A stretch of 64,000 nucleotides of DNA from Mimachlamys varia (lineage: Eukaryota > Mollusca > Bivalvia > Pectinida > Pectinidae). Shown here in pieces: positions 19,954 to 34,900 of the stretch. The position numbers and the translations under genes are program-made. The notes beneath the pieces are model-generated. The model was not told the DNA's origin. It made no database searches and saw nothing but the letters and a program-made list of their open reading frames with translations. Position 1 is the stretch's first letter. Every line of letters starts with the position of its first letter. The stretch covers positions 37,224,688-37,288,687 of the forward strand of contig OX392535.1 of the NCBI GenBank assembly GCA_947623455.1, written 5' to 3'.

Positions 19954-22900
19954 CTGTAATATATAATGTTATAAAATAAAATAAACAAAATGTCGACAGC
20001 CTGATCCACTTGTACCGATTGTTTTTTTCTTCGTTCCACGAACAGTTTTAATCATTAAGAGTGTGCCAGGTTTTAGTTGCGGAGGTAAGCCGGAGTACCC
20101 GGAGAAAAACCACCGACCAACGGCCAGTACCTGTTGACTGCCCCACGTAGGCTTCAACCCCGGGACTCACAGGTGGAGGGCTAATGGTAGCAGAATTTCA
20201 AATACCTTAACCAATACGCCATTTCCGGGATACAATTTTCTCTCCGTTTAGTCATGTGACTTTCATCACCACGTGACTTTATCTAGGGCACTTTGAAAGC
20301 AAAATGGCGGCAAACGTGAAGTTTGCAATGACGGTAAGCGAGTAGAAAAGTTTTTTGATCGAAAGAGGGAAAACAACTTCAAATCAAGCAAAAGAGGCGT
20401 TAGTAAAGTTAGCTGTAGTCATTGATGAACTGAATTTGTTTTGTATTTTTTGTATTGAGAAAGATGATCGCAATCCACATTGCTCGTATTCGGGGTTTAC
20501 TCTTTGCTGTTGGAAACGATCTGAACGTTACATTTTACCAGGTTGTTACTTTTACGACTGACAGTTACACATCTAGGTACAACACATCATGACTTAGTTT
20601 TTGAGCATGTACCTTTGTTTCGTTCCATTTTAACCCAAACCGACTAAAAAAACATCGACCGAATCTAGCTATCATTTGGTCGTCAATGCCGCCATCGTGA
20701 AGTGCCCTAAATATTTCGCGGTCACATGCTTAAACCACTGATTTCTAACTCTCCTTCAAAAGAGTTATTGCATCTCGGAAATGGCGTATTGTCCACCGCC
20801 CACGAAACTCAGAATCAAATAAAGATTGACACCCTGACCTGTAATTCTAATTTGTACAAGTACATGCACCCAAAAACTCATAATATGTATATAGCTTCCT
20901 AATTGGCAACACCTATAGCTATTTACCATTCGAAAATTGATTTTTCAAAACATTTTGTTTTTACCGAGAATGCCTTGACACTTGGCTCAGCATTATCACA
21001 CACAATAAGAATATTTCGCTTTCCAAAGAGTATCCGCTATTTAACTATGTTTTAGATATGAGGTATCGTTCAAGGCAAAGCCTCACGACACCAATCTGAC
21101 ATTAAAATGCAGATCCTTGTTCTCACCCCGTTTTATAAGGATGTGACAACATCCCAAATGCATAAGCCCTTCAAATTTACCGCTACCATAATTTTGAATA
21201 TAAATGTTCTGAGCGAAAATGCTTGTATAATCCTATATGAGTCGCGCCATGGCGAAAGGTCATTATGGCAAAAAAAAATCGAATTTTATTTTATATAGAT
21301 TCTTCTTCTCTTGATCAAGCAGTTTATGAAAATATATAGTATTATATTACGTGTATCGTTAAAGGAAAACGTGTATTATTCTTGAATGACGCCGTGTCCT
21401 TGCAATATGACGTAAAGTGCTATGACGTTATGACATCGCCCATCAACGCATCCGTACGTTCTTTTGTAAGTTAGGCTTTAGCATGCGATGATTAATTTAT
21501 GAACAATTCATGTACATGGTGTACTTTTGTTGCATAATCACTAATCAATAATACTTAGCCTTTTCAATTAATTAATCATATAAATGGTAATACAATCCAC
21601 AATAAACAAGCATGTCCTACCTAGATAGAAAAAAAAACTAATTGTAAAGGCGTTTCTGTAAAAAGGGCAAAACTACATTGAACACATAGTGATTGGCTGT
21701 ACTACATTAAACATCTAATCATTATCTGTGTTTAGTCATTCGTTAAAACAAGTCTATGTATACATCCTGACGAAATGACTCGCTGCAGATGACAGCGTCA
21801 AGCGTCATCAATCAAAAAATTCTACTAGAATGTGACGTAAAAAGGCTACAAAGGTCACCAGAACATGACCTCGTATGGGATGTTGTCAGATCCTGATGTA
21901 ACGGAGAGAGAATAAGGATCATCATTTTAATCAAATTGACCCTCACGATACAACCTTTGGTCTTTTTACAACCAATCGGAGATAGGCCATCAGAGACAAA
22001 AATTATTTCCTATCTGTTAAACCTCTGACGCGAATTAATTTGACCTTTCATCAAGCCCCAATCCCCAACCAAATAGGAACATTCTTCTTTTCTATCGTCC
22101 CGGAAGATGTTAAAATATTGATATGTATGTATATTGGCTTTCTTGTTTTGAAGAAATCCTCTTGGACCCCCCCCCCTCCCCCCCCAAAAAAAACAAACAA
22201 AAAAAACAAATTGTCAGCATATACACTGTAACAGCCGCTGAATGTGAACTAAAGCTTTAGTATAAACAGTATTTTATTCTCCAAAAAGTTCAAACGAATG
22301 ATAGAAATAATAAAATATATTGGGAATTGAAAAACAAGCTGAAAGCCTGTATAAATTCCTAAACTTGACCTTTGAACTACATCGTCTGTGTTTCCTGTAT
22401 GTAAAGACATTATAAACATAAAATCGTTTTTCCATAAACGTTTTACAATTACAGCACACTCGGGATCTTTGTGGTTTGGCTCAATAACATTAAAATATAT
22501 AGGTGTTAATCCTGATATGTTAATCTTTTCTACATAATCCCTGTGAAAATCCACTTTTATTGTGGGACTCTTTCTTCTCATTCTCAGAAATGGTGACACC
22601 TATTGTAGTTTATGAGGTGATCATGATAACACACATTTCTAAGCCAATAAAAATGCTTCTTGAGAGAAAGATTAAATCATTCCTATATAAACTGAATTCA
22701 TTTTTTGATCTGATGCATCCGTTTACGGGAACTTACCTAAAATAGGGGTCGTGTTGGTATCCGGAACATTTTCAGCAATCAACAGTTGAAGCACATAAAG
22801 AGTAAGAAACACAGTCAGACCTATGGAGATCTTCTCTCCATGGTGACAGGGTAGAAGGAATGTAGCCAGAGTGAGGACACACAACATTATAGTGGGTGCA

Positions 22901-25900
22901 ATAACGATATAATCGTAATAGATTGACTTCCGCTTGATTCTTAGGCCGAAATTTATCATTGGGTGACTTCCCGGCCCGGGGCAGCATGTTTCATTGGCTA
23001 CTGTCCGGTCTAAGGTCACGCCAAGGAGGTCAAATTCACTATTGAGCATATACTCCTTGAGATCAGGTTTAGTTGGGTACGGCTGCAAATCTATCTTTGA
23101 TCCGTCATATATCCACGATCCAAAGTTTATCCGGCACCGTTGACTGTCGTACGGGAAAAACTTGACGTCCATAGAGCACGCGCTCTTGATCATCAGCGGC
23201 ACTGTCCATTTGATTCCGCCATTACTCTTGATCATCAGCTTACTTCCGGTCACGTTCACGAAACCGTCTAGTTCACCTCCCGCTCTGGAATAACAGGGGG
23301 AAACTTATCAAAAACAGTGAACCTGCTTCCGCATGACCCCCCATAAAGAAAGCACTTACAATTCAAGAGAATACTTCCGTTTTCAAAACGAAAAACAAAT
23401 TTATCACATGATTATTCTTATTATGCAGTGAATGTACCCATGTCATATTTTGCCGTATTACACATGTGCATTATGTCCTATCAAGCCCTGTAATTGGCTG
23501 TAGGTTTCAATTCTTATTGTGACGTCACGCCCGAGACAATTGCGTGACGTCAATGATTTCCACACTGGAGTAAAAAATGGCGGTGTTTTGCACGTAAGTG
23601 GTGTATGAAAACTGATGTATTAAACGAATCAAAAGCACAAATTTTGATAATGTTATAATAAAAAATATCTTCTGTTTAATCACAAGATTGATGACGTAGA
23701 TGTGGATGCCTATAATTATGCACTGAACTTATTTATAAATTGAAATTCGCTTTGATCTTAAAATAACCGGTCTCGCTTCGGTGATCACTATTTCCTTTAA
23801 TATATACAGTGTTGTTAAAATGTTACTTGCTTACTTGATGGAAGGCGAACTTCGCGGAACTTATACAGAACTAGTTTAATTTTAATTCTCTAATTAAAGG
23901 GGTTTTACGCACCTGACTCTTCTACTTCTACATTAATTTAGAAATTTTGAATTCCAACTTTTTGGCCCCTAGCATCACTGAAGAGTCCTAGGAGGACGAA
24001 ACAGCTGAATGGTGCAATTTAATTCATTTTTTCGGCATACTGTATCTATAACTAAATTTTAAAAAATGTGCAGCACATCATGTGTGTGTTACGTCATCTT
24101 CAAGGAAACTTTCGTGAAAGCATAACTTAGCTTGAGTATGATGTCGATAACCTATGTCTAGAATGACGTAGGTGATTCATGCTGTGGATGACTTTTGGTA
24201 CATACGTGTTAAAGATGAAGATGTCGGGCGTCCAAACATAGGTAGACGCCACCATCAGCGTGTCCAGGCCAGCATAGTCCATAGGGTCCCATTGCAAATT
24301 CTCGTCTACCCAGCTCTTTGACGACATGCAAGATTTAATAAAAAAAAAATTGGTATGACCGCCAATGCTTCATCAAGCTATTCATTGAAATGGAGCCATT
24401 TAACAGATTGAATCTTATCAACTTGGATATAATGATTTGTTGTCACTTTGGCTCCTGAACATGACGGTTATATAGATCAATCTTAGTAATTATGACTTAC
24501 AACATACGTAATAAAGCGAAGTTACCCCGAAAAAGTTAATACGTCGTCCCATTTATTAACATCAAAGCTATTAAAAATGTGACATGGATTCAAATCTCCA
24601 TATTGCTAATCATACATAGTTTTAGTCCGAAGTCTGATCCGCTTAATATTGGGATGGCTAGATGGCGGCTCTGAGAGTCAGAATTCTTCTCTTTATAAAT
24701 CTCCACCCATTTCCAAAAAAATGAATTAATAAATAACCAGATTCCAGACATCTGTTTCAAAATGGCCGCCGTCGCGGGATCTCTACAAAGCTTCTTTCTG
24801 AACTATACATTTTGGATCATGTGACGTTAGACGGCGGGCATTTTCAAACAGATGTCTGGAATCTAGTTATCTTTTAAAAATTGATGGCGACAGTTAGTTT
24901 ACGATCTTCCATGAGGTGTAATTTAGTAAAAAGTATGTTCTTTCCATTAATACCTCATTTGCATATGAAAGAAAACGTTCCATATTATAAAACACTACTT
25001 AATCAGTAACATCCATGGGTCACTATTATTTCAAATATATTTATACAGAAAGAAAATTCTGACTCTCAAAGCCGCCAGCAAGTCGTCTAGCTATTTAGCG
25101 GATCAAAAAGTCAGAGCCCTTTAGACTAGCATAGCTTTAGCCAGATCATGATCAACTACCCACTGATCTATTGACCTCAATATCATGACCTACTGACCTC
25201 TTGTATCCACATGGATGTCGTCATCACCTGCTTTTTCTCATCCTTAAAAGACATTAAACAAATACAGAACAAAATCATTATGTTCACATTGGGAATCAAG
25301 TGGTTAGCTAGCCTATGATATTTCTAGCGTGAAATCCTCGTCTAAGGAAAGTACCGATGGTAAAAGAGATAAATCCCTTTTAGGATCCCTGTGCCAGTGT
25401 AGAATCTAAAACTGAATGTTCGAAACAGAACACACTTGCCTGATACTGCTTTAAAGGCCCAATATACGTAACTTTAGGAAATTTTTCGTGAATCTGAAAA
25501 AAATCTGAAAAAAATCCAGTTCATAACCATGCAAAATAAGCCTAAAAGAAGTAAACTTTAGCGGTAACTAACAAGAAACTCTTGACAGAAAAATCCAAAG
25601 AATTGAAAATAGTTCAGGTGGGGCCCACTTTAAGGAACCATACAACTAAATCTGCCGATCACGAAGTGTTTCATACGTTTGTAGTCCCTACCGAATTTGT
25701 TTTGGCTAAGTACAGTGATTCCGAATAATCTAAATAGGTAATTGTTGACATATTCTGCATTGAATGCAATCTATAGATATTTAACTTTACAAAAATGTAT
25801 ACTTTTGGTAGATTTCGGTTTTGATGATGGCGGATTAATATGGGGTCAAAAGTCAGAGGGTATTCCCGTCCCATTTCACTGGTTTGACATGTATATTTCC

Positions 25901-28900
25901 GTTTGTCCGAAGCAGACGCCCGTAGCAAGCTAAAATGCCACGAAACTCCTGATAAAATGCCATTTGAAGTCTTTGCCATGTATGTATCTGTGAATCCAGA
26001 CAGTTGTCACAAGTGTTGAACTTCAAATATTAAAGTTATTACCTCTAAAGCTTAGAAATAACATATAGTAAATTATTTAGTTGTGCAAGTCCTTTAACAA
26101 CAAACCAACGGAGTAAGAAGGCAGTTCAAAGTGGACGCGTTTTTACAAATACCGAGTTTCAACTGCTGCTGTATCGGTAACCGCCGAAGAATTCGTCCTG
26201 AATATTGCTGATATCTGTTCAGTAAATCTTAACTAAAGCTATAATTATATCAATTAAAGTTATTAGGCTTGATTTTCGCTTCCAGTTTTGCCGAAAGTAA
26301 CGTATATTGGGCCTTTAATCAGATACATGTAATTATTTTACATCAATATAATCCTTTTAAGAACAAAATTTACTATATAATCACGATCTTATATTCAAAT
26401 ATCTTTCCTAAATGAAACCGGGCAACAATGGCGGAAAAACCGACAAGTGAAACGAGCCAGCCATTGTTTCGTAGACATCTACATAACAATTAGGGAACAT
26501 TTATATCCATCGTTTCGTATTTCTGTACTCACGAGATCGAGGATCTGATTAAGCGCCAGGCCGAACTTGATGACTACAGGAAGACTGATGTTGTTGATAG
26601 GACGCGGGGTGGTGTCGTATGTCCGGAACAGATCCCGGAACAGCACCTTCTCTGTTCCATTACGAACTAGGCCTGCAATGATAAAAACACACAAAAAGAT
26701 ACCCGTCAATTATATTACTGTTGTTAGTGTTAATGTACAGTGTTTACAAATTTCGAAAAAAATCTGTATTTTGTTTTTCCTTCCCAATTTTTTTTAATTT
26801 TAAGAAACCAATGATTTTTCTTCCTCGTCAGTTCTAATATCGAATATCTTAAAGCATTATTGCCACGTGAGCATGAAGTAGGTTCCTAGTTCCTAGTTCG
26901 GTTTGAAAAAGGAACGGAATTTGGAACCTGGCCCCGGTTTCATCAACGTTCCTTAACTTTAAGGAGATCCTTAAATTTAAGGAAATTTCCTAAACTTTTC
27001 ATGAAGTTTCCTTAACTTAAATCCTTTCTTAGATTTAAAGAATCCCTTAAATATTTAGGCCACTTCTACCCAGCCTTAAACCGCTAAGGAGCTTATGGCT
27101 GCCATGTATTCCACTTTTGTGAAGAGGACTTTCAAGAATCTGACAAAAATAACATAAACGGAACTGGGAATCAGACATTGGTTCCGTTAAACCTGCGTAT
27201 ATGGTTTGTTTTCTCTGTCAACCTAGCAAAAGAATTATGTACGATAATCATATTTATAATCAAACACAGGAATCGAACTCACAACCTTTCAGGCAAGCAA
27301 TAAGACTTTTACAGCCTCCATCGACGAATTTCTGTTATACGGAACTAACATCCAAATCCCAGTTACATGTAATGTACGTTTTATCTTAAACGGAACTCGG
27401 GTTTGGTTTCTGAAGAGTTCTGTTTTTTTCTTAAACGGAACAAGGAACCAGGAACTCAACTACTGGCCACAGGGACATGATAATTCGTTACAGCTAGTTT
27501 TGGACCTTAAATAGGGTGTTTAGAGTAATTTTACACATTTGGGGGGGGGGGGGGGTTAAGATCAATTTTCTATAAAAATGCTCCCCTCAATGGTCAGCAA
27601 TGCTTTTATGACCATTGATGGGGGGGCATTCTTATCGAAAATTGATCTTAACCCCCAAAATGTGTAAAATTACCCTAAACACCCTATTTAAGGTCCAAAA
27701 CTATCTGTAACAAATTCCCAGGTCCCTGTGCTACTTGCTACAAAAGACCGTTTGTTGCGGAAACGTAGGTGTCCACAAACAGCATCAGACTAAAATTAGA
27801 CTTAACATTTCTGTTTCCGGTTATCTGACTGGACCCAGGCGAAATGCGAAATTAACCAAATTATTGACATAATTTGGCGAAACCAACATTTAGATCAGGT
27901 AGAACCAGGGCTTAACTGTGTGCTCCACGTGTTGACAAAGCAATTTGTCTATTTGATCAATTCAAACTGAAAGTCCGCCGCAGAACTCGTTTATATTCAT
28001 AATCTCAAGCCACCAGTAACGATGGTAATTTAAGTGGATTTGTTATTTGGACTCTGTATTCATTTACACAACGAGGCCTCTTCTTCTAGCCACATTTACC
28101 AAAACGTTTAGCTGGATTTATCAGTATGACATTATTATTGTTTTAAACGTTTTCCAATGTTTATATATTATACTTCAAAATTTTGAAAATGAGGTTTAAT
28201 ATATGGTCGGGCATTACGTTATCGACGAGATGGAGTTTCCGACGCATTTGCCAGTTTGTAAATATTGCGTAAACTCTCGCGTGATTTCTCATCAGGTGTC
28301 GTCTGCCTAATGCCCACACAACAAGAGACGTTTTGACCAAGAAAAGTAGACTTGGTGTTTCAAACGGTTAATTTTATCACAGATTGAATATATACTCACG
28401 TAAAATCAAGTATTTACTTAAGCCCATTTTATATACATCTTTAAAACCTTACCTGCAGCGTTCTGAGCCTCAGTCAAATTTGCAACGCTTAGTATAAACA
28501 TTGTGCCAGATGTCCCGAGTCTGATTATGTGATTTTTAGCGACATATCACAACCAGGCAAAATTAATTTTGCAATTCAAGTAACACAAAATTTTTGTTGT
28601 GTTATAAATAAAACGCTAAGAAAAAAGCATATTTCCGATTTTATTTTCTCAAAAAAAAAAGTGGAAAATAATGGGTTTTTTTACATCAGACCACGTGAAG
28701 TGCTATATTATACGATTTTAATAAAAAGAATATAATGGTAGGCAATGCGGTGTTTTAAACAGAGAATGATACAAAAAAGATGTTGACCTATGCAAGTTCT
28801 GATGTCACTTCCGTTGAAAAAATATTAAAACTTATTATTTTAATTAAAATGTGAATTTTCTGAAGGATAATTATTTAAAACTCAAATGTTGTTTCTTGAA

Positions 28901-31900
28901 AATGTTTTCCTGTTACAAAATTTGACTGGTGTGGTCTTCAATGCTTTTGAAACGCTATGGAGCACAACCGTCGATAACACAATATGGTGTCATGGCGACC
29001 CCATGACGAGTAGCAGTGGGAAAGTGCCGATATTGTAATGAGGAAATAACGAATTGATGGAGAAACAATGGTACAGGTTAGGTAAAAGATAGACTATTGC
29101 ATAAATAATATTGGGATATTTTATTCACAGTTGTTTCGTGTGCTATCTGCGATAATTGATTACCCCGTCGAAAACCGGATGTTCAAGGGTACGATTAAGA
29201 ACTATCAATAACACAGGAAAGGAATGTGTACGGTAACGGAACATTTCCTCTCGTATCAATATATAAGTTGAGAATGTATTCTCAAAGTATTTGTCCGCTT
29301 CCTGACTCAGCAAAACGAAGTGGAACTCAATATTTCAACATATTTTAAAGATCTCATTTTACATACAATCTGTCACATGTCATGCTTACATTGATAACAT
29401 TTTTAAAAGGCGTAAAAATTCTAATATAGCGGTATCTTGCCTGAAAATTTGGATATTTATTAAAATCGAATAAAGCTAGCTAAGGCATACAGCGCGGCGA
29501 AAAACAGTCATTGCGATTCGCCGCTGTGTCTATATCAATAAATTCCAAACAAACGACCTGTATTTATGTTTTTTGTTCAGAGTTCTTATTAACTGAACTA
29601 TGAAACGAAATCTTAATTCTGACAGTTCAATCGTTTAAGTATAATATATGATCCCTTGAGAGACACTTGTATGTGTTGAAATCAACCCTTAAAGACAGGG
29701 CTTAGCTAACACGGACGCCATGAGAGTTCTCGCAAAAGGGAAGTAGGAAAGCCCTGAAAAAGGAAATGAAACAAAACCAAGGGTTGAAATAAGGCTTCCA
29801 TATCAATTTCGTTTTGGTCCGTGTCCCATAAAACAGACGAGGGCTGCAACGATACAGTATATCGCGATATGTTTAATACAACAATACAGAATATCGCGAT
29901 ATGTTTAATACAACAATACAGTATATCGCGATATGTTTAATACAACGATACAGTACATCGCGATATGTTTAATACAACGATAGAGTATATCGCGATATGT
30001 TTAATACAACAATACAGTATATCGCGATATGTTTAATACAACAATACAGTATATCGCGATATGTTTAATACAACGATACAGTTGTCGCGATATGTTTAAT
30101 ACAACGATACAGTACATCGCGATATGTTTAATACAACGATACAGTAAATCGCAATATGTTTAATACTACGATACACGAAAGGTTTGGAAATCACGTTACA
30201 CCTATGATATTTTCCGGATTTATTCGTTTCTGAATTTATTCTACAATCATGGAAAGCGACACCTCGAGCTCGACAGGAAATATCGGGAGACGAGAATTGT
30301 TCGACACTTGGAAAAAGTAGGCCTATTTTGGACAAAGCTCATTTCCAGTTGTAACACATAGTTGGCAGTATAACCTTTCTCTGTAACTATATATATTTAA
30401 GGATTAACTTGATTTTTTTATGTTATGGGGGTATAACACAAACAATGATGTGTACTCTAAATAAACCGCGAAGCGGTTTATGATGAGGGTAGACACAAAA
30501 CATAAAAAAACAGATTCAAGTTAATCCTTATGATTTAATCCATGCCCTGTGAAAATTCACTTTATTGATAGACTCTTTTCTCTTACGCTGTTTCGTCAGC
30601 CAATCAAAAGCGACGTTATAAACGCCGACGTCATTTTTTACGTTATGGGCTGATAACATCGTTGTTTGAGCCAATGGAAATGCTTGTTTCAAACAAAATT
30701 AAGTTATATGATCTTAATATGGTGATAACGTCACCACAGTATATCGTAATACGAATTGTTAATGTTTTGAAGCAGTCAAAGAAAACCATTCTTAAGGAGG
30801 CCCCATCAGTCGTCTATAACATGCTGCTGGAATAAGTACTCTGTTGTGATCTATTGTATCCTTGAGCTGAACTGACGGAGTTTAATTCCACCTCCCACCC
30901 ACCCTCCATAATACTCCCGACAAGCACCATGAAAACTGCATTGCGTCCGAGTTTTGAGAAATGCAGCGGGAACGTGGCCGAAATCGACAATTATGCAGTT
31001 TTCACGCTCATTCTACGTCCCCGCAAGGTTCTTCTTGTGGCCAAAACGCTTCCACTTCTTACCACGCCAGTGACCACACGTGCATCACGCCCAGTTCGTT
31101 CTTACTATGTTCTTTCTACGATCAAAATACGTTTTGAGTAATCTTTCTTCGCGTGTTCCATGCACCTACCACAATCTCACTGAGTTTCTGGTGCAGGGTT
31201 TTCCTGTAACTGGTGTTCATCTTATGGCATATATGACCATTTCTATTTAGCAGTTCATGGCAAATATTTCAGGATGCATTCTCAGGAATTTTTTAGGAGC
31301 GAGAGTTTGTCTTCTTCCATTCTTAAATCATTAGTCGGTAGATAATTGCCAAATTGCAATATCCTTTCAACAGAAGGCTTAGGGCGAACCCGATAAAGCT
31401 TAGATTACCCAGTTTTCTTCTTCTTCTTCTTCTTCTTCTTCTTCTTCTGAGAATCAAAATTGTAACTTGTGCATCAAGTAGAACCAGATGCTGTCCTCCA
31501 ATCAGAACAAGGCGCAGAATTAGTTCTTTGTTATATGTTGCCATGGAACGAAAGAGACAAAGGAGTTTGACTTGAATGCAGTATTTATAGCTGATACTCT
31601 GAACGTGACATAGACACAGTGAGACCCTGCTGCGCATGCGTGATAAACGCAGTAAACACTGCCTGAACGTATTGACATTCTAGTGATGTCTTAAACAATA
31701 TAGTAATAGTAGGTTTCGTTCTTGCCATAGACACCAAACCCAGCAACCCCGTGTGGAGTGTATGTGTGTCCTGGTGTACCGGTTTTCGTTCCAGACCCAG
31801 CAACCCCTTGTGGAGTGTATGTGAATACCGGGGTACCGGTTGTCGTTCCAGACCCAGCAACCCCTTGTGGACTGTATGTGAATACCGGGGTACCAGTTGT

Positions 31901-34900
31901 CGTTCCAGACCCAGCAACCCCTTGTGGAGTGTATGTGAATACCAGTGTACCAGTTGTCGTTCCAGACCCAGCAACACATTGTAGAGTGTGTGTGAATACC
32001 GGTGTACCAGTTGTCGTTCCAGACCCAGCAACCCATTTTAGAGTGTATGTGAATACCGGTGTACCAGTTGTCGTTCCAGAGCCAGCAACCCCTTGTGGAG
32101 TGTATGTGGATACCGGTGTACCGGTCGTCGTTCCAGACCCAGCAACCCCTTGTGGAGTGTATGTGAATACCGGTGGACCGGTTTTCGTTCCAGACCCAGC
32201 AACCCCTTGTGGAGTGTATGTTATTACCAGTATACCGATTTTCGTTCCAGACCCAGCAACCCCTTGTGGAGTGTATGTGATTACCAGTATACCGGTTTTC
32301 GTTCCAGACCCAGCAACCCCTTGTGGAGTGTATGTGAATACCAGTGTACCAGTTGTCGTACCAGACCCAGCAACCCCTTCTGGAGTGTATGTGATTACCA
32401 GTATACTGGTTTTCGTTCCAGACCCAGCTACCCCTTGTGGAGTGTATGTGATTACCAGTATACCGGTTTTCGTTCCAGAGCCAGCAACCCCTTGTGGAGT
32501 GTATGTGAATACTGGGGTACAGGTTGTCGTTCCAGACCCAGTAACCCCTTGTGGAGTGTATGTGAATACCAGTGTACCAGTTGTCGTTCCAGACCCAGCA
32601 ACCCCTTGTGGAGTGTATGTAATTACCAGTATACCGGTTGTCGTTCCAGACCCAGCAACCCCTTGTGGAGTGTATGTGAATACCAGTGTACCGGTCGTCG
32701 TTCCAGATCCAGCAACTCATTGTGGCGTGTATGTGAATACCAGTGTACCGCTGTATTACCAGCTAATGCTCGGATAATATAAACGGAAGAAACATAAATA
32801 CGTTGCATGGACGTACCGTTGTCAATGCAAGAGAGTGAAGACGTACAATGGACAACTGCATTGGCACATCAAGAACATATTGACAAGGCAACGCAATCAT
32901 TTAAGTCTGTGCTACTCTAACAATGCGCAATGAAGTCTCCATTAATTAAGTTCTGTTTTCGTTTTGATTTCGTCCTTCTCAGGTTCTTACTTTGCCTTGA
33001 TTCAACCACGACATCGCTACGTATAAGTTGAACAAAAGTTCGAACACGTGCTCCACGTTCTTGAAGACCAAAAAGCGTCCTTATCGGTGTTTAATGTAAT
33101 CCCACTACGTTGTTCAATTTCTTACTGCGTTTTATTGCGTCCTCAAATATTTTCTCGGGTCAATGTCATTCCTTTGAACAAATTTAGTGGCCCTTAACCC
33201 CAGCAGGCAAATATCAGTATACTTGACCTTTTGATTATTGAGAAAAAAAACGCTTGACAATTTTTAACACATTTGCTCTCTGTAGGTCAATATCATTCAT
33301 TTTAGCAAGTGCAGTAGCCCGTCATCCTAGCATGCTATTGGCGAAATGTCATTACTCTGGGCCTTTTGGTTAGTAAGAAGTCGAAATTTAAATTCACTTA
33401 AGATTTCGTCTCAAGTGACCTTATAACGGCACCGACGAAGATGACTCAAACACATCTTCATGTAGAATACGTATCAAAGATAAAAAACACAGACAACGAT
33501 AATCGTGAAATCTTTAAGCACACAAGCATCCTTAAAGAATGACAGTAAACCTAAGAATTGTCAAGATATATAACTGCGGCAAAAGTATCCTTAAAACAAG
33601 TACAATCTTCATGTTTGGCACACTCACTCTTAAAATTATACTGATGGAAATTGCGCCAATAGCCTCATGATGTACAAGGATAATTGAACATTTATATTGA
33701 TGTAGATGATTATAATAATCGAATTTGGCACAAGTATCCTTAAAGATTGCAAAAAAAAAACAAAATAACTGTTGATGGTATCTTTAGAAATGACATTAAA
33801 GGCTAGAGATGGTCCAGATATCTAAGCGCAGGATAAGTATCCTTAAAGAGTGACATTAAAGACCAGCGATGACCAGATATCTAAGCGCGGGATAAGTATC
33901 CTTAAAGAGTGACATTAAAGGCTAGAGATGGTCCAGAGATCTAAGCACGGGACTAGTCTCCTTAAACAGTTGATGGGAGACGGTCCCTGTAGCCGTTTCT
34001 AGTATGTCGGGGAGGCGTATCGCTTTCTCGTATTGATCGCGGGGTTGTGACAATGTAAATGCCTCTCCGTATATTACTGTGGCGAGTCAAGAGCAACGCT
34101 AAACTGACGCGAAATAGAAACACACAAATTTTGCTCTTCACTAACCCCGCCAATTCAGTTTTCCGTTTAGCTTTAAAATGAATTCCTTTAAAATCGTTTG
34201 TAAAATGCAAAACGGCGTCAGGGGAAAGAGAAACAGATCCGGATATTTACAGGTTGGTGATTTGACCGGAGGCACTTTTAATTAACTGTTATTTAATCAG
34301 GTCTCTTAATCAGTCGTACGATCTTTTATATTGTCACAGATTGAACTCGAACGATTAACACCTGTTATTTAACTTCAACTTACTATAGACCTATTACCAT
34401 CCTCAAGTGAAGTTGTTCCGATAACTTTGAAACCTATACAGCTTTTATTAAATTTCATAATCAACATTTAAATATGGAATTATGGGTAAATATACGAGTA
34501 AAATCGGAAATACAAAAGAACGAATTTTGTAGGTTTTAAAGGAAATAATGGGTTGGATGTAATAAGGTTATTTTGAAGTTATTTAGATTTTTATGTTAAT
34601 GTCCAAGTATTCGCATCTTTAGGTAATTTTTTCGTAATTGTGAAAAGTTCTGAAAAAAATCCAGTTGATGAACATGCAAAAATAAGGCTGGGATGAAGTC
34701 AATGTGAACGGTAACTTTCAAGAAACTCTTGACAGAAAATTCCAAAGAATTCCAGATGATTCAGGTGTGGACCATTAAAGCAACAGGTCGAAGTTAGACA
34801 ACAGTTCAAAAATGGATGCATGTTTATAAATACCGAGTTTCAACTGCTGCTGTACCGATACCCCACGTAAGTATTCATCTTGAATATTGCTGATATCAGT

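Noticed and set aside
22249..22599. 116-codon minus-strand frame next to receptor exon 5
   Set aside because: It lies downstream of the exon 5 donor within intron 5. It has no receptor homology, and the phase-matched junction to the TM3 exon at 19953 bypasses it.
30929..31141. 70-codon plus-strand frame
   Set aside because: No homology, and composition like the surrounding intron; no splice or promoter signal seen.
31680..32720. 346-codon minus-strand repeat protein (CWVWNDNRYTGIHIHSTRG type)
   Set aside because: It is a frame of the 57-bp array in receptor intron 1, with no homology; kept only as a finding.
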